This document shows, piece by piece, positions 10,434 through 20,111 of a stretch of DNA of 64,000 nucleotides (positions are counted from its first letter, which is position 1; each line of letters opens with the position of its first letter). The DNA is from Bradyrhizobium sp. CB1650. Lineage in GTDB: Bacteria; Pseudomonadota; Alphaproteobacteria; Rhizobiales; Xanthobacteraceae. The notes beneath the pieces are model-generated. The model searched no databases. It worked only from the letters and a program-made list of their open reading frames with translations, and had not been told where the DNA came from. The translations under genes were made by a program, and so were the position numbers. The stretch lies in NCBI RefSeq assembly GCF_029761915.1, contig NZ_CP121695.1, positions 620,001 through 684,000 of the forward strand, in the 5' to 3' direction.

Positions 10434-10904
10434 ATGAGCAAGACCAAACGAACTCCGCCCGGTGAGGCCCTGACCGGCCTCATCCTCGACCTGTTCCGTG
10501 CCAACGGCCTGCTTCTGACGGCCGGCGACCGGCTGGTGGCGCCCCTCGGCCTCACCAGCGCGCGCTGGCAGATCCTGGGAGCGATCGTTGACGCCGAGCG
10601 TCCCGAGCCGGTTGCCTGGCTCGCACGCAATCTCGGGGCCACCCGCCAGAACGTGCAGCGTATCGTCAACGACCTCGAGCGCGACGGTCTCGTCGCGTTC
10701 GAGACCAACCCGCATCACCGCCGGGCGCAGCTCGTCGTTCTCACGGACAAGGGCAGGCAGGTGTACGACGCAGCAGGGAGGCTGCAGGTCCCGTGGGTCA
10801 ACGGCCTGGCGGATGGATTGTCGGTCAGGGATATCGAGGTGGCCCATCGCGTCGTGACCGCACTGCGAGCCGGTCTGAAAGACGCGGGTGAAGCGAACGA
10901 ATGA
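10434..10904 (+). CDS. MarR family transcriptional regulator
   Basis: A 156-residue winged-helix regulator. The recognition helix region is ATRQNVQRIVNDLERDGLVAF and the wing follows as NPHHRRAQLVVLTDKGRQVYDA, both typical of MarR. N- and C-terminal helices would form the dimer interface. It faces the ABM monooxygenase gene and both flank two operator-like palindromes, so it probably represses itself and that gene until a ligand binds. The start ATG at 10434 lies 20 bp beyond the nearer palindrome, leaving little room for a leader. Confidence 0.93.
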   Translation: MSKTKRTPPGEALTGLILDLFRANGLLLTAGDRLVAPLGLTSARWQILGAIVDAERPEPVAWLARNLGATRQNVQRIVNDLERDGLVAFETNPHHRRAQLVVLTDKGRQVYDAAGRLQVPWVNGLADGLSVRDIEVAHRVVTALRAGLKDAGEANE

Positions 10905-11028
10905 GCAAGTGAGGCGCCAGGGGACACGCGGCGTACATCGTGCGAGCCAATTTCGGACTCAAATCCGCCGCCGACTCAATCGATGTATCCAATACGGTTG
11001 GGGGCATGTCCTGAGTTGGGGAATTGCC

Positions 11029-11328
11029 ATGAGTGATGAAGATTTGCTGCGTCATAAGAGACAGAAGCTGATTTCCTCTACTGAAGATATCGTGCCTGAT
11101 GAATCTTTCGAACTCTTGTCGCGGCAGCTTTGCGAAGGCGCCAGCTTCTCGGACGACGAATCCCCGTCGAACGACGTTTTTTTTCTTCTCGAGGAGAATG
11201 CGCGGCTTCGTGCGCTTGCCATCAGTCTTTCCAGCCTGGTCGGAGACCTCTCCGAGCCGGAGTGGAGCAATGCGCTTGCATCGGCAGATCGTGCCACGCT
11301 CAATCGCCTGAGGTCGTCTCGGGCGTGA
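11029..11328 (+). CDS. hypothetical protein, 99 residues
   Basis: A small acidic protein beginning MSDEDLLRHKRQK and ending DRATLNRLRSSRA. GGGG lies eight bases upstream of ATG 11029, and the region before it in the same frame is Arg-rich and unlikely to be translated. Segments FFLLEENARLRALAISLSSLVGDL suggest an amphipathic or coiled-coil helix. It is not recognised as a named family. It sits between the MarR gene and the end of the convergent PAS-GGDEF-EAL gene. Confidence 0.6.
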   Translation: MSDEDLLRHKRQKLISSTEDIVPDESFELLSRQLCEGASFSDDESPSNDVFFLLEENARLRALAISLSSLVGDLSEPEWSNALASADRATLNRLRSSRA

Positions 11329-11360
11329 CAATAGGGAGAGCGGCGAGGCGAAGCGGAGCG

Positions 11361-14228
11361 TCACGCCACGCGCCGGACTGCGTTCAGCGTCTCGATCGTA
11401 CGTTCGACTTCCGCCGCCGGGCACGGCTTGCCGAAATAGTAGCCCTGCACCGTGGTGCAGCCGCATGCGCGCACGAAGTCGAGCTGCTCCACGGTTTCCA
11501 CGCCCTCCGCCGTGGTCTCGACGCCGAGCACGGCGCCGAGGCTGGCGATGGTGCGGACAATCGCGACACTCTCCGGGCTTTCGCCGAGCGTGCCGACGAA
11601 GGAGCGGTCGATCTTGATGCGGTCGAACGGAAACTTGCGCAGATAGCTCAGCGACGAGTAGCCGACGCCGAAATCGTCGAGGCTGACGCGCACCCCGAGT
11701 GTGCGGAGCTGGTGCAGGATCTCGATCGTGGCCTCGCTGTCGTCGAGCAGCGCTGTCTCGGTGACCTCGAGCTCGAGCCGCTGCGGCGGCAACCCGGCCT
11801 CCGCGAGCGCGTTCGTGACCATCGCCACCAGCCCGCGCGAGCGGAATTGCACCGGCGAGAGGTTGACTGCGACGGTGACGTCCGGCCAGGACGCGGCGGT
11901 GGCGCAAGCCGTGCGCAACGCCCATTCCCCGATCGGAACGATCAGGCCGTTCTCTTCCGCGATCGGGATGAACTCGGCCGGCGAGACCAGGCCGCGCACG
12001 GGATGATTCCAGCGCAGCAGCGCCTCGAAGCCGGTGAGCCCGGACGTGTCGAGACGAACCTGCGGCTGGAAAACCAGATGGAACTGGTGTCCCTCCAGCG
12101 CGCCGCGCAGATCGTGCTCCAGCGCATGCCGGCTGCGCGCCTCCTCCTCCATCTCGGGTTCGAAGAGCTGATAGGCGCCGCGTCCCCTCGCCTTGGCCTG
12201 GTACAGCGCGAGGTCGGCGCATTTCATCAGCTCGTCCGCGTCGAGCCCGTGGTCGGGTGCGATCGCGATGCCGACCGACACGCCGATATGGATCGACTGG
12301 CTTTCCAGCGGTGGCGGCCGGCCGATGATCTCGACCAGACGGCGCGCGAGTTGCTCGGCGGATTGCGGCTGGGGTGCGAGTTGCAGCACCGCGAACTCGT
12401 CGCCGCCGAGGCGCGCGACGGTGTCGTGCTCACCGACATTCTCCTTCAGCCGCGCCGCGACCCAGCGCAAGAGCCGGTCGCCGGCGGCATGTCCGAGCCG
12501 GTCGTTGACCGTCTTGAAGTTGTCGAGGTCGAAGTACAGTACGGCCATGGCGCCGCCGGCGATGGCGACCTGGTTCAGCCCCTCGCCCATCTTCTCGCGG
12601 AATAGCGTGCGGTTGGGCAGGTCGGTGAGCGAATCGTGCCGTGCCATGTGCGCGACGCGAGCCTGCGCCTTGTGGCGCTCGGTGACGTCCTCATAGGTGA
12701 CGACCCAGCCGCCGTGCTCCATGCGCTTGTGATTGAGCTTGATGATGCGACCGTCGCTCAAGTGGCGGTGCAGCGTATGCTCGCCCTCGCGCAGCCGCTC
12801 GATATAATCGGCATAGAGCTGCGCGCCCGTGCTGTTCGGATGGAGGCCCAGCGAGCAGCAATGCTCCATGATCTCGCGCATCGAAACGCCGGGCTTCACG
12901 ACGTCGGGTGACAGGCCGTACATCTCGATGTAGCGGCGGTTGCAGACGATGACGCGAAGGGCCGAATCGAGCATGCACAGGCCCTGGCTCATGTTGTTCA
13001 GCGCGGCGTCGAACCGGCGATACTGCTCGCTCAGCTCCTCCACCGCGCGCTCGCGCTCGGTGATGTCCTCGTAGGTGGCGACGAATCCGCCCTCGGGCAG
13101 CGCGCAATAGCGCACCGAGACGACGGTGTCGTTCGACATGCGCCGGCGCATCGGCGCGGAGTCGCCGCTGGCGATCCGCGCGCGAGCGGCCTCGAGGACC
13201 TGCTGCGGGCTGTATTCCGAGGAGAACGCGCCGTTCGCGATCGATCGCTCGATCAGCTCGGCGAGATGCGTGCCCGGCCTAGTCTCGTCCGGCGACAGCA
13301 TATAGATCTTCCGGTAGGTGGTGTTGCAGACGCGCAGGCGCATGTCGCTGTCGTAGAAGGCGAGTCCGTGCGCCATGTTCTCGAGCGCCGCATCGAGGAT
13401 GAAATTCTGCTGCCGCAGCGCCTCCTCATATCGCAGCCGTTCGGTGACGTCCTCATGCACCGTCACCCAACCACCGTCGGGCAGGAATCGGGACACCGCT
13501 TGCACCATCCGACCGTCATATCGCATCACCAGCAGGGATTTTGCGTTCCTGCTGCGGATGTCTTCCAGCCGAGCATCGTGGAATTCGTTTGCCGGCATGC
13601 CCGGCAGATTACCCCGCGACATCCAGTGCTCGATCACCGTGCTGTGCGCGACTCCCGGCTTCACGACGTCGGCGTCGAGGTTGTAGAGGCGCAGAAACTG
13701 CTCGTTGCAGACGACGACGCGGCTGTCGGCATCGTACATGATGAGGCCGTGCGACATGTTGGCGAGCGCATGCTGGCTGCGCTCCGTCTGAATCTGCAGC
13801 TCCGCCTCGAGCCTGGCGCGGCGAGTGACATCGTCGCAGATCGTCATCCAGCCGCCGCCGGGAAGCGGCTTCAGATCGAGCGCCATGACGAGACCGCCGG
13901 CAAGCCGCTGCTCGGTGCGGAAGGGTTTGCCGGCCGCAATCTGCGCGATCCGCGAGGCGTACAGCGTATCGAGCTCGATCACGGGGAAATTGCCGCGGGC
14001 CGCGCTGTGCGCAAGCACCTCGCGGTAGCTCGTCCCCTGCCGGACGACGTCCGCCGACATGTCGAACAGCTCGAGATAGCGGCGGTTGAGCAGCACGATC
14101 CGGTTGTCGGCGTCATAGACGCAGACGCCCTGCTCCATGCGGTCGAGCGCAAGCTGGCTCAGTGCGAGCAGCGCCTCGGCGCCTTGCGCGCGGCGGGCAC
14201 CTCGCTCGTTGTTGCGGGTCGACGTCAT
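11361..14228 (-). CDS. multi-PAS diguanylate cyclase/phosphodiesterase (GGDEF-EAL)
   Basis: A 955-residue soluble signalling protein that should control cyclic di-GMP. Residues 20-515 hold four successive PAS repeats of the PAS_7 type, each starting like MxQGxxxYD and ending GGWxTxxxDVTxR. A full GGDEF domain follows, with GGDEF intact at 608-612, then an EAL domain with FEALLRW near 733, VNLSP, EVTET, SLDDFGVGYSS, KIDRSFV and QGYYFG. Both catalytic domains look intact, so it could be bifunctional or switched by PAS input. No membrane segment is visible. It converges with the small orphan gene at 11029. Confidence 0.95.
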   Translation of the reverse strand: MTSTRNNERGARRAQGAEALLALSQLALDRMEQGVCVYDADNRIVLLNRRYLELFDMSADVVRQGTSYREVLAHSAARGNFPVIELDTLYASRIAQIAAGKPFRTEQRLAGGLVMALDLKPLPGGGWMTICDDVTRRARLEAELQIQTERSQHALANMSHGLIMYDADSRVVVCNEQFLRLYNLDADVVKPGVAHSTVIEHWMSRGNLPGMPANEFHDARLEDIRSRNAKSLLVMRYDGRMVQAVSRFLPDGGWVTVHEDVTERLRYEEALRQQNFILDAALENMAHGLAFYDSDMRLRVCNTTYRKIYMLSPDETRPGTHLAELIERSIANGAFSSEYSPQQVLEAARARIASGDSAPMRRRMSNDTVVSVRYCALPEGGFVATYEDITERERAVEELSEQYRRFDAALNNMSQGLCMLDSALRVIVCNRRYIEMYGLSPDVVKPGVSMREIMEHCCSLGLHPNSTGAQLYADYIERLREGEHTLHRHLSDGRIIKLNHKRMEHGGWVVTYEDVTERHKAQARVAHMARHDSLTDLPNRTLFREKMGEGLNQVAIAGGAMAVLYFDLDNFKTVNDRLGHAAGDRLLRWVAARLKENVGEHDTVARLGGDEFAVLQLAPQPQSAEQLARRLVEIIGRPPPLESQSIHIGVSVGIAIAPDHGLDADELMKCADLALYQAKARGRGAYQLFEPEMEEEARSRHALEHDLRGALEGHQFHLVFQPQVRLDTSGLTGFEALLRWNHPVRGLVSPAEFIPIAEENGLIVPIGEWALRTACATAASWPDVTVAVNLSPVQFRSRGLVAMVTNALAEAGLPPQRLELEVTETALLDDSEATIEILHQLRTLGVRVSLDDFGVGYSSLSYLRKFPFDRIKIDRSFVGTLGESPESVAIVRTIASLGAVLGVETTAEGVETVEQLDFVRACGCTTVQGYYFGKPCPAAEVERTIETLNAVRRVA

Positions 14229-14442
14229 GGGATCGGTGGCTTCTCGGCGGGCAACACACTTAACGCGACGTAACTGTGACGCCGAGGCTAGCGAACACCC
14301 GGGAAAATTCCCTTAAGCGCGGTAGTTTACGGAGGGTGACTGGCGATGCGGAGAATCGTACGGAAGGCGGCCGCTGCTCGAGCGCCAAGCGCGCGGCGCG
14401 AATGCTGCTTGAGACGCGAAGCCGATGTCGCGCTTGCTAACC

Positions 14443-14564
14443 CGTCACCCTGAGGTGGCCGCGCCAGCGGCCCTCGAAGGGCGACGGCTCGGCTCTCGGC
14501 CGTTCATCCTTCGAGGCTCCTCGTGCGCTGCTTCGCAGCGCACGCCTCGCACCTCAGGATGACG
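14443..14564. repeat. 122-bp element with near-perfect ends, in a 455-bp gap
   Basis: The gap 14229-14683 holds one recognisable element bounded by CGTCACCCTGAGGTG and CACCTCAGGATGACG (14 of 15 positions pair), with inner hairpins such as GTGCGCTGCTTCGCAGCGCAC. It is a Bradyrhizobium-type intergenic repeat by recollection. No gene is seen in the rest of the gap. Confidence 0.6.
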
Positions 14565-14683
14565 GAGCAACAGTTTGGGATGAGGGTGTGGAGGCACGAT
14601 GCCTCCATCCGTCGTCTCGGTGCTATTGGCGCTATACTATCGGCTCGGCGCTCGTAAGGCGCAGAGACGGGCGAACGAAAGAC

Positions 14684-15274
14684 CTACTCATCCTTCTTCG
14701 ACATCCGCTCGAGGCGTTCCTGCATTTCCTTCATCTGCTGGCGCAGGTCGTCGATGTTGCTGTCCTTCGGCGGCTCGGCATTGGCATCGGGCTCGGGTTC
14801 GGCCGTAGCCGCAGGGCGCGGTGCGGCGAACGGCTTGAACATCGAGAAGGTCTGCTGGAACAGCTCCATGTTGCGGCGGACTTGTTCTTCCAACGGAGCA
14901 AAGGGCGTGCCGGAGAGGGTGTTGGCGAGCTGCTTGCGGAACTTCTCCTGCTCCTGGGTCAGCGTCGCGATCGACTGCTCGAGATATTTCGGCACCACCA
15001 TCTGCATGCTGTCGCCATAGAAACGAATGAGCTGGCGCAGGAAGGTGGTTGGCAGCAGGTTCTGGCCGGCCTTGTTCTCCTGCTCGAAGATGATCTGGGC
15101 GAGCACAGAGCGGGTGATGTCGTCGCCGGTCTTGGCGTCGTAGACCAGGAAATCCTCGCCATCCTTCACCATCGCGGCGAGATCTTCCAGCGTCACATAG
15201 GTACTCGTTCCGGTGTTATAGAGCCGGCGGTTCGCGTATTTCTTGATGGTGGTGGGTTGGTCTGATTTCGCCAT
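14684..15274 (-). CDS. phaR: polyhydroxyalkanoate synthesis repressor PhaR
   Basis: A 196-residue regulator that binds both polyhydroxybutyrate and DNA and represses phasin and PHB genes until polymer appears. The N-terminal PHB/PHA accumulation domain is plain: TTIKKYANRRLYNTGTSTYVTLEDL, then DITRSVLAQIIFEQE and LRQLIRFYGDSMQ. The C-terminal third is Pro/Ala-rich and ends in a short coiled coil (DDLRQQMKEMQERLERMSKK). It is divergent from phaA across 313 bp that contain TGC-rich tracts, its likely sites. Confidence 0.96.
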   Translation of the reverse strand: MAKSDQPTTIKKYANRRLYNTGTSTYVTLEDLAAMVKDGEDFLVYDAKTGDDITRSVLAQIIFEQENKAGQNLLPTTFLRQLIRFYGDSMQMVVPKYLEQSIATLTQEQEKFRKQLANTLSGTPFAPLEEQVRRNMELFQQTFSMFKPFAAPRPAATAEPEPDANAEPPKDSNIDDLRQQMKEMQERLERMSKKDE

Positions 15275-15339
15275 GGGCTCTCACTTGCAAACGCTGAGAA
15301 CGGGAACCCGACGGGCTATGCCGCAGGGCGGGAAGAGTA

Positions 15340-15426
15340 CGCAACGCAACAAAATAAGCATTTTCAAAGGGCTCACGCTACCGTTTTGTGCGCCACGGTT
15401 AATTGCGGAGCAAAATGCTGCTTGCG
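15340..15426. promoter_or_regulatory. TGC-rich tracts in the phaR-phaA gap, candidate PhaR sites
   Basis: The 313-bp gap between phaR and phaA contains two tracts of repeated TGC/GCA triplets: 15340-15361 (read on the minus strand, TGCTTATTTTGTTGCGTTGC) and 15402-15426 (TTGCGGAGCA then ATGCTGCTTGCG). PhaR of related bacteria is reported to bind TGC-rich DNA. Assignment here rests on composition and position only. Confidence 0.35.
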
Positions 15427-15587
15427 AAATCGTCAAGAACGCTATTTTGAATGCGGTGCGGCATGAATTCGGTCCCCGGCCGATTGACATGCCTCAACGA
15501 CGTTAACAGGATGCCCAACGAGACTGGCGAGCGCTTTTCCCAGCTCCGCCTGCCCCTTTATAGAACCTCAAGCCCCAGGAGATGCCC

Positions 15588-16766
<1,179 letters not shown>

Positions 16767-16890
16767 CGAGTACCTTGCGCGTAACTGAGGCGTGCGCTGC
16801 AAACTTAAGCGCGTGCGTTGCACGCGACTAAAAAGGCGGCGGTTGCAAACCAAATATTCTTCGCAACGACGCATGCCTCGATTAAAGACA

Positions 16891-16919
16891 AACGCCCGGC
16901 CCGACGCCGGGCGTTTTGT
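16891..16919 (+). terminator. intrinsic terminator after phaA
   Basis: AACGCCCGGC-ccgac-GCCGGGCGTT forms a perfect 10-bp stem with a five-base loop and runs into TTTTGTTCTT. It lies 125 bp after the phaA stop and 100 bp before phaB, so most phaA transcripts should end here. Confidence 0.85.
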
Positions 16920-16921
16920 TC

Positions 16922-16949
16922 TTGATGTCCGTCAAACCTATCGCATAAT
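16922..16949 (+). promoter_or_regulatory. candidate sigma-70 promoter of phaB
   Basis: TTGATG (16922-16927) and CATAAT (16944-16949) are 16 bp apart, directly after the phaA terminator and 71 bp before the phaB ATG. This would let phaB be transcribed on its own. Hexamer match is good but promoter use is inferred. Confidence 0.5.
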
Positions 16950-17020
16950 CCGCAGTTAAAAACGGTCACTCAGAAACGTCCAAGAAGACATCCGAGACAG
17001 TCCAAGGGAAGGAAATCGAC

Positions 17021-17746
17021 ATGGCACGTGTTGCACTGGTGACGGGCGGAACGCGCGGTATCGGAGCTGCGATCAGCAAGGCCCTCAAAGCGGCCGGCTA
17101 CAACGTCGCGGCGAGCTATGCCGGTAACGATGCGGCCGCCGACAAGTTCAAGGCCGAGACCGGTATCGCCGTCTACAAATGGGATGTCGCGTCGTTCGAC
17201 GCGTGCGCGGCCGGCGTCAAGCAGGTCGAAGCCGATCTCGGTCCCGTCGACGTGCTCGTCAACAATGCCGGCATCACCCGCGACACCGCCTTCCACAAGA
17301 TGACGCTCGAGCAGTGGAACGCCGTGATCAACACCAATCTCGGCTCGCTGTTCAACATGACGCGCCAGGTGATCGAAGGCATGCGCGCCCGCAAGTTCGG
17401 CCGCATCATCTCGATCTCGTCGATCAACGGCCAGAAGGGGCAGTTCGGCCAGGTCAACTATTCCGCGGCCAAGGCCGGCGACATCGGCTTCACCAAGGCG
17501 CTGGCGCTGGAGAACGCCAAGGGCGGCATCACCGTCAACGTGATCGCGCCGGGCTACATCAACACCGAGATGGTGCAGGCCGTGCCGAAGGACGTGCTCG
17601 AGAAGAACGTCATCCCGCAGATCCCGGTCAACCGCCTCGGCGAGCCCGAGGAGATTGCGCGCGCCGTGGTGTTCCTCGCCGCCGAGGAGGCCGGCTTCAT
17701 CACCGGCTCGACATTGACGATCAACGGCGGCCAGTATCACGCCTGA
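17021..17746 (+). CDS. phaB: acetoacetyl-CoA reductase
   Basis: An NADPH-dependent short-chain dehydrogenase that makes (R)-3-hydroxybutyryl-CoA for PHB synthase. The nucleotide site GGTRGIG is at 9-15, followed by NNAGITRD, the catalytic Ser in ISSINGQKGQFGQVN, Tyr147 and Lys151 (NYSAAK). Length 241 is normal for PhaB, and the QKGQFGQVNYSAAKAG stretch is typical of PhaB rather than FabG. AAGGGAAGGA lies before the ATG. PHB synthase phaC is not in this window. Confidence 0.96.
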   Translation: MARVALVTGGTRGIGAAISKALKAAGYNVAASYAGNDAAADKFKAETGIAVYKWDVASFDACAAGVKQVEADLGPVDVLVNNAGITRDTAFHKMTLEQWNAVINTNLGSLFNMTRQVIEGMRARKFGRIISISSINGQKGQFGQVNYSAAKAGDIGFTKALALENAKGGITVNVIAPGYINTEMVQAVPKDVLEKNVIPQIPVNRLGEPEEIARAVVFLAAEEAGFITGSTLTINGGQYHA

Positions 17747-17832
17747 TATGGCGCTGCGCGCAACAAGAGAGTAATGAGGACGCCGTGCCCGGCCCCGTGC
17801 CGGGCATCCGCGTCCTCAGAGCCTTCTTATCG

Positions 17833-18702
17833 ATGACATCCCGCACCGCCACGCTGATCGGATTGACCGCGATCCTGATGTGGTCGCTGCTTGCGGTGAT
17901 GACGGTGGCGACCGGGAAGATCCCGGCGTTCCAGCTCGCGGCGATGACCTTTGCGATCGGCGGTCTCGTCGGCCTCCTCACCTGGATCGGCCGCAGCGAG
18001 GCGGCGCTCAGCCTGCGCCAGCCGCCAGCCGTGTGGGTGGTCGGCGTCGGCGGATTGTTCGGCTATCACGCGCTCTATTTCCTCGCACTCCGCTTCGCGC
18101 CCCCGGCGGAAGCCGGCCTGCTCAACTATCTCTGGCCGCTCTTGATCGTGCTGTTCTCGTCCTTCCTGCCGGGCGAGCGCCTTGCCGTGCATCACGTCAT
18201 CGGCGCCGTGCTCGGCCTCGTCGGGACCGTGCTGCTGCTGGCTGGCAATACCAGCGGCTTCGCGCAAGGCCAGTTGCCGGGACTGGTCGCGGCCTTCATC
18301 GCAGCTTTCGTCTGGGCGAGCTATTCGGTGCTGTCACGGCGGCTGAAAGCCGTGCCGACGGATGCGGTTGCCGGATTCTGTCTTGCGACCGCGGCGCTCG
18401 CTGCGCTGATGCACCTCTCGCTCGAGCTCACCGTGTGGCCGGAGACGACGCTGCAATGGCTCGCCGTCCTCGCGCTCGGCGTTGGTCCGGTGGGTGCCGC
18501 GTTCTATGCCTGGGACATCGGCATGAAGCGCGGCGACATCCGCGTGCTCGGGGCTGCCTCCTACGCGACGCCGCTCCTGTCGACCGCTTTCCTCATTGCT
18601 GTCGGCTTTGCGAAAGCCAGTGCCAACATCGCCATCGCCGCCATCCTGATCGGCGGCGGCGGCCTGATCGCGGCAAAGGACATGGTGCTGCGGAAACGCT
18701 GA
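17833..18702 (+). CDS. EamA/DMT family transporter, possible aromatic amino acid exporter
   Basis: A 289-residue membrane protein with ten hydrophobic helices in two EamA repeats. The start TATLIGLTAILMWSLLAV and the later FYAWDIGMKRGDIRVLGAASYATPLLST resemble the YddG-type subgroup, which exports aromatic amino acids; the substrate is inferred. The ATG at 17833 begins the first helix; the frame is open much farther upstream, but only as a shadow of phaB. It follows phaB by 86 bp in the same direction. Confidence 0.85.
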   Translation: MTSRTATLIGLTAILMWSLLAVMTVATGKIPAFQLAAMTFAIGGLVGLLTWIGRSEAALSLRQPPAVWVVGVGGLFGYHALYFLALRFAPPAEAGLLNYLWPLLIVLFSSFLPGERLAVHHVIGAVLGLVGTVLLLAGNTSGFAQGQLPGLVAAFIAAFVWASYSVLSRRLKAVPTDAVAGFCLATAALAALMHLSLELTVWPETTLQWLAVLALGVGPVGAAFYAWDIGMKRGDIRVLGAASYATPLLSTAFLIAVGFAKASANIAIAAILIGGGGLIAAKDMVLRKR

Positions 18703-18704
18703 AA

Positions 18705-18797
18705 CGTCATTCCGGGGCGATGCGCAGCATCGAACCCGGAATCCAGAGCTTGTGGCGCGAGATTCCGGGTCCGCGCTTCGCGCGCCCCGGAATGACG
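18705..18797. repeat. 93-bp element with perfect 15-bp terminal inverted repeats
   Basis: CGTCATTCCGGGGCG (18705-18719) and CGCCCCGGAATGACG (18783-18797) are exact reverse complements, with further internal pairs (GATTCCGGG, CCCGGAATC). It fills the space between the convergent EamA and cupin genes. Confidence 0.7.
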
Positions 18798-18803
18798 GTG
18801 CTA

Positions 18804-19226
18804 CTACGGCTCCCAGCCCTTCGGCGCGAGCTCGAACTTCGCGAACTCGAACGCCGGAGCCACGGTGCAGCCGACCAGCGTCCATTCGCCGGTGGTCTCC
18901 GCCATCTGCCAGGCGTCGGCCGGCACGATCGCCTGTGGCCGCTCGCCGCCGACGAGATCGGTGCCGAGCCGCACCTCATGCTGGGTGCAGCCTTCATGCG
19001 CGATTCGCAGCATCAGTGGACTGCCGGCATAATAGTGCCAGACCTCGACGGCATCGATGCGATGCCAGTGCGAGCGCTCGCCGCGCGCGAGCAGGAAGTA
19101 GATCGAGGTCGAGCGCGACCGGCCATTGGCATCCGTGCCCTGATCACGGAACGTCTCGCGGTAGTGCCCACCTTCGGGATGAGGTCTGAGTTCAAGGCGC
19201 GCGATGATCTCGGCTGCGGTCGGCAT
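18804..19226 (-). CDS. cupin domain protein, DUF985 family
   Basis: A 140-residue single-domain cupin. The family signature is present: ELRPHPEGGHYRETFRD near the N-terminus, IYFLLARGERSHWHRIDAVEVWHYYAG with metal-ligand-like histidines, and WTLVGCTVAPAFEFAKFEL at the end. Family members are small sugar-isomerase-like or unknown-function proteins. The start lies nine bases after the gloB stop in the same direction, so the two are probably co-transcribed. Confidence 0.9.
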   Translation of the reverse strand: MPTAAEIIARLELRPHPEGGHYRETFRDQGTDANGRSRSTSIYFLLARGERSHWHRIDAVEVWHYYAGSPLMLRIAHEGCTQHEVRLGTDLVGGERPQAIVPADAWQMAETTGEWTLVGCTVAPAFEFAKFELAPKGWEP

Positions 19227-19235
19227 CGATCCCCG

Positions 19236-20003
19236 TCAGGACTTGTTCTTGCGCTCGCGCAATTCGCCGAACACCGCGGCGGCATCCGCGCCCTTCATGT
19301 GTAGCTTGGCTGCAACCGCCGGTTCATCAGCCCGCAGGAACACGTTTGCTCGCTTCTCATCACCAAGCAGTGAGGGTATCGTGGGCTTGTTCTCGGCGCG
19401 GAGCTTTGCAACCTCCGCCGCGCGCGCCTGGAGCGCCGGGTTGTCGGGCTCGATGGTAAGCGCGAACTTGACGTTGGAGGCGGTGTATTCGTGGCCGCAA
19501 TAGAGCTTGAAGTCGTCGGGCAGGGCGCGCAGCTTGAGCAGCGAATCCCACATCATCGGATATGTGCCTTCGAACACGCGGCCGCAGCCAATCGAGAACA
19601 GCGTGTCGGCGGCGAACACCGTCTTCTCCGTATCGAACACGTACGAGATATGGTCGAGCGTATGACCGGGCGTCTCCAGCACGCGCGCGAGCAGGTTGCC
19701 GATCTTGACGACGTCGGCATTGGCGACGCGCAGGTCGACATCGGCGATCGTCGTCGTCTTGTCATGCGGCGCGACGACGCGGCAGTTGAATTTCCGCTTG
19801 AGTTCGGCGACCCCGCCGACATGATCGCCGTGGTGATGGGTGATCAGGATGTCGGTGAGCTGCCAGCCCTCGCGCTCCAGCGCGTTCAGGATGGGACCGG
19901 CCTCCGGCGCGTCGATCGACGCCGTCGCCTTGGTTTCCACATCGTGGATCAAATAGCCGAAATTGTCGTTTAAACAGCCAAAAGTACGAATCTCGGCGGC
20001 CAT
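19236..20003 (-). CDS. gloB: hydroxyacylglutathione hydrolase (glyoxalase II)
   Basis: A binuclear metallo-beta-lactamase-fold enzyme that hydrolyses S-lactoylglutathione to lactate and glutathione in methylglyoxal removal. THHHGDH at 55-61 supplies metal ligands, with ETPGHTLDHISY, FAADTLFSIGCGRVFEG and YCGHEYTASNVKFA downstream, and the glyoxalase II C-terminal HAGH domain (IPSLLGDEKRANVFLR). The ATG at 20003 has GGAG upstream and gives 255 residues, the usual size; the frame extends farther upstream without family similarity. Confidence 0.95.
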   Translation of the reverse strand: MAAEIRTFGCLNDNFGYLIHDVETKATASIDAPEAGPILNALEREGWQLTDILITHHHGDHVGGVAELKRKFNCRVVAPHDKTTTIADVDLRVANADVVKIGNLLARVLETPGHTLDHISYVFDTEKTVFAADTLFSIGCGRVFEGTYPMMWDSLLKLRALPDDFKLYCGHEYTASNVKFALTIEPDNPALQARAAEVAKLRAENKPTIPSLLGDEKRANVFLRADEPAVAAKLHMKGADAAAVFGELRERKNKS

Positions 20004-20111
20004 GACATCTCCATCGCGCTCAGCCCCGCCTGACAGATATGGCGTTAACGTTGCGCAGGCAATGCAATATTCGGCGCGCTCAGGCCGCCGTCCGCGTGTT
20101 ACATTGCCGTC

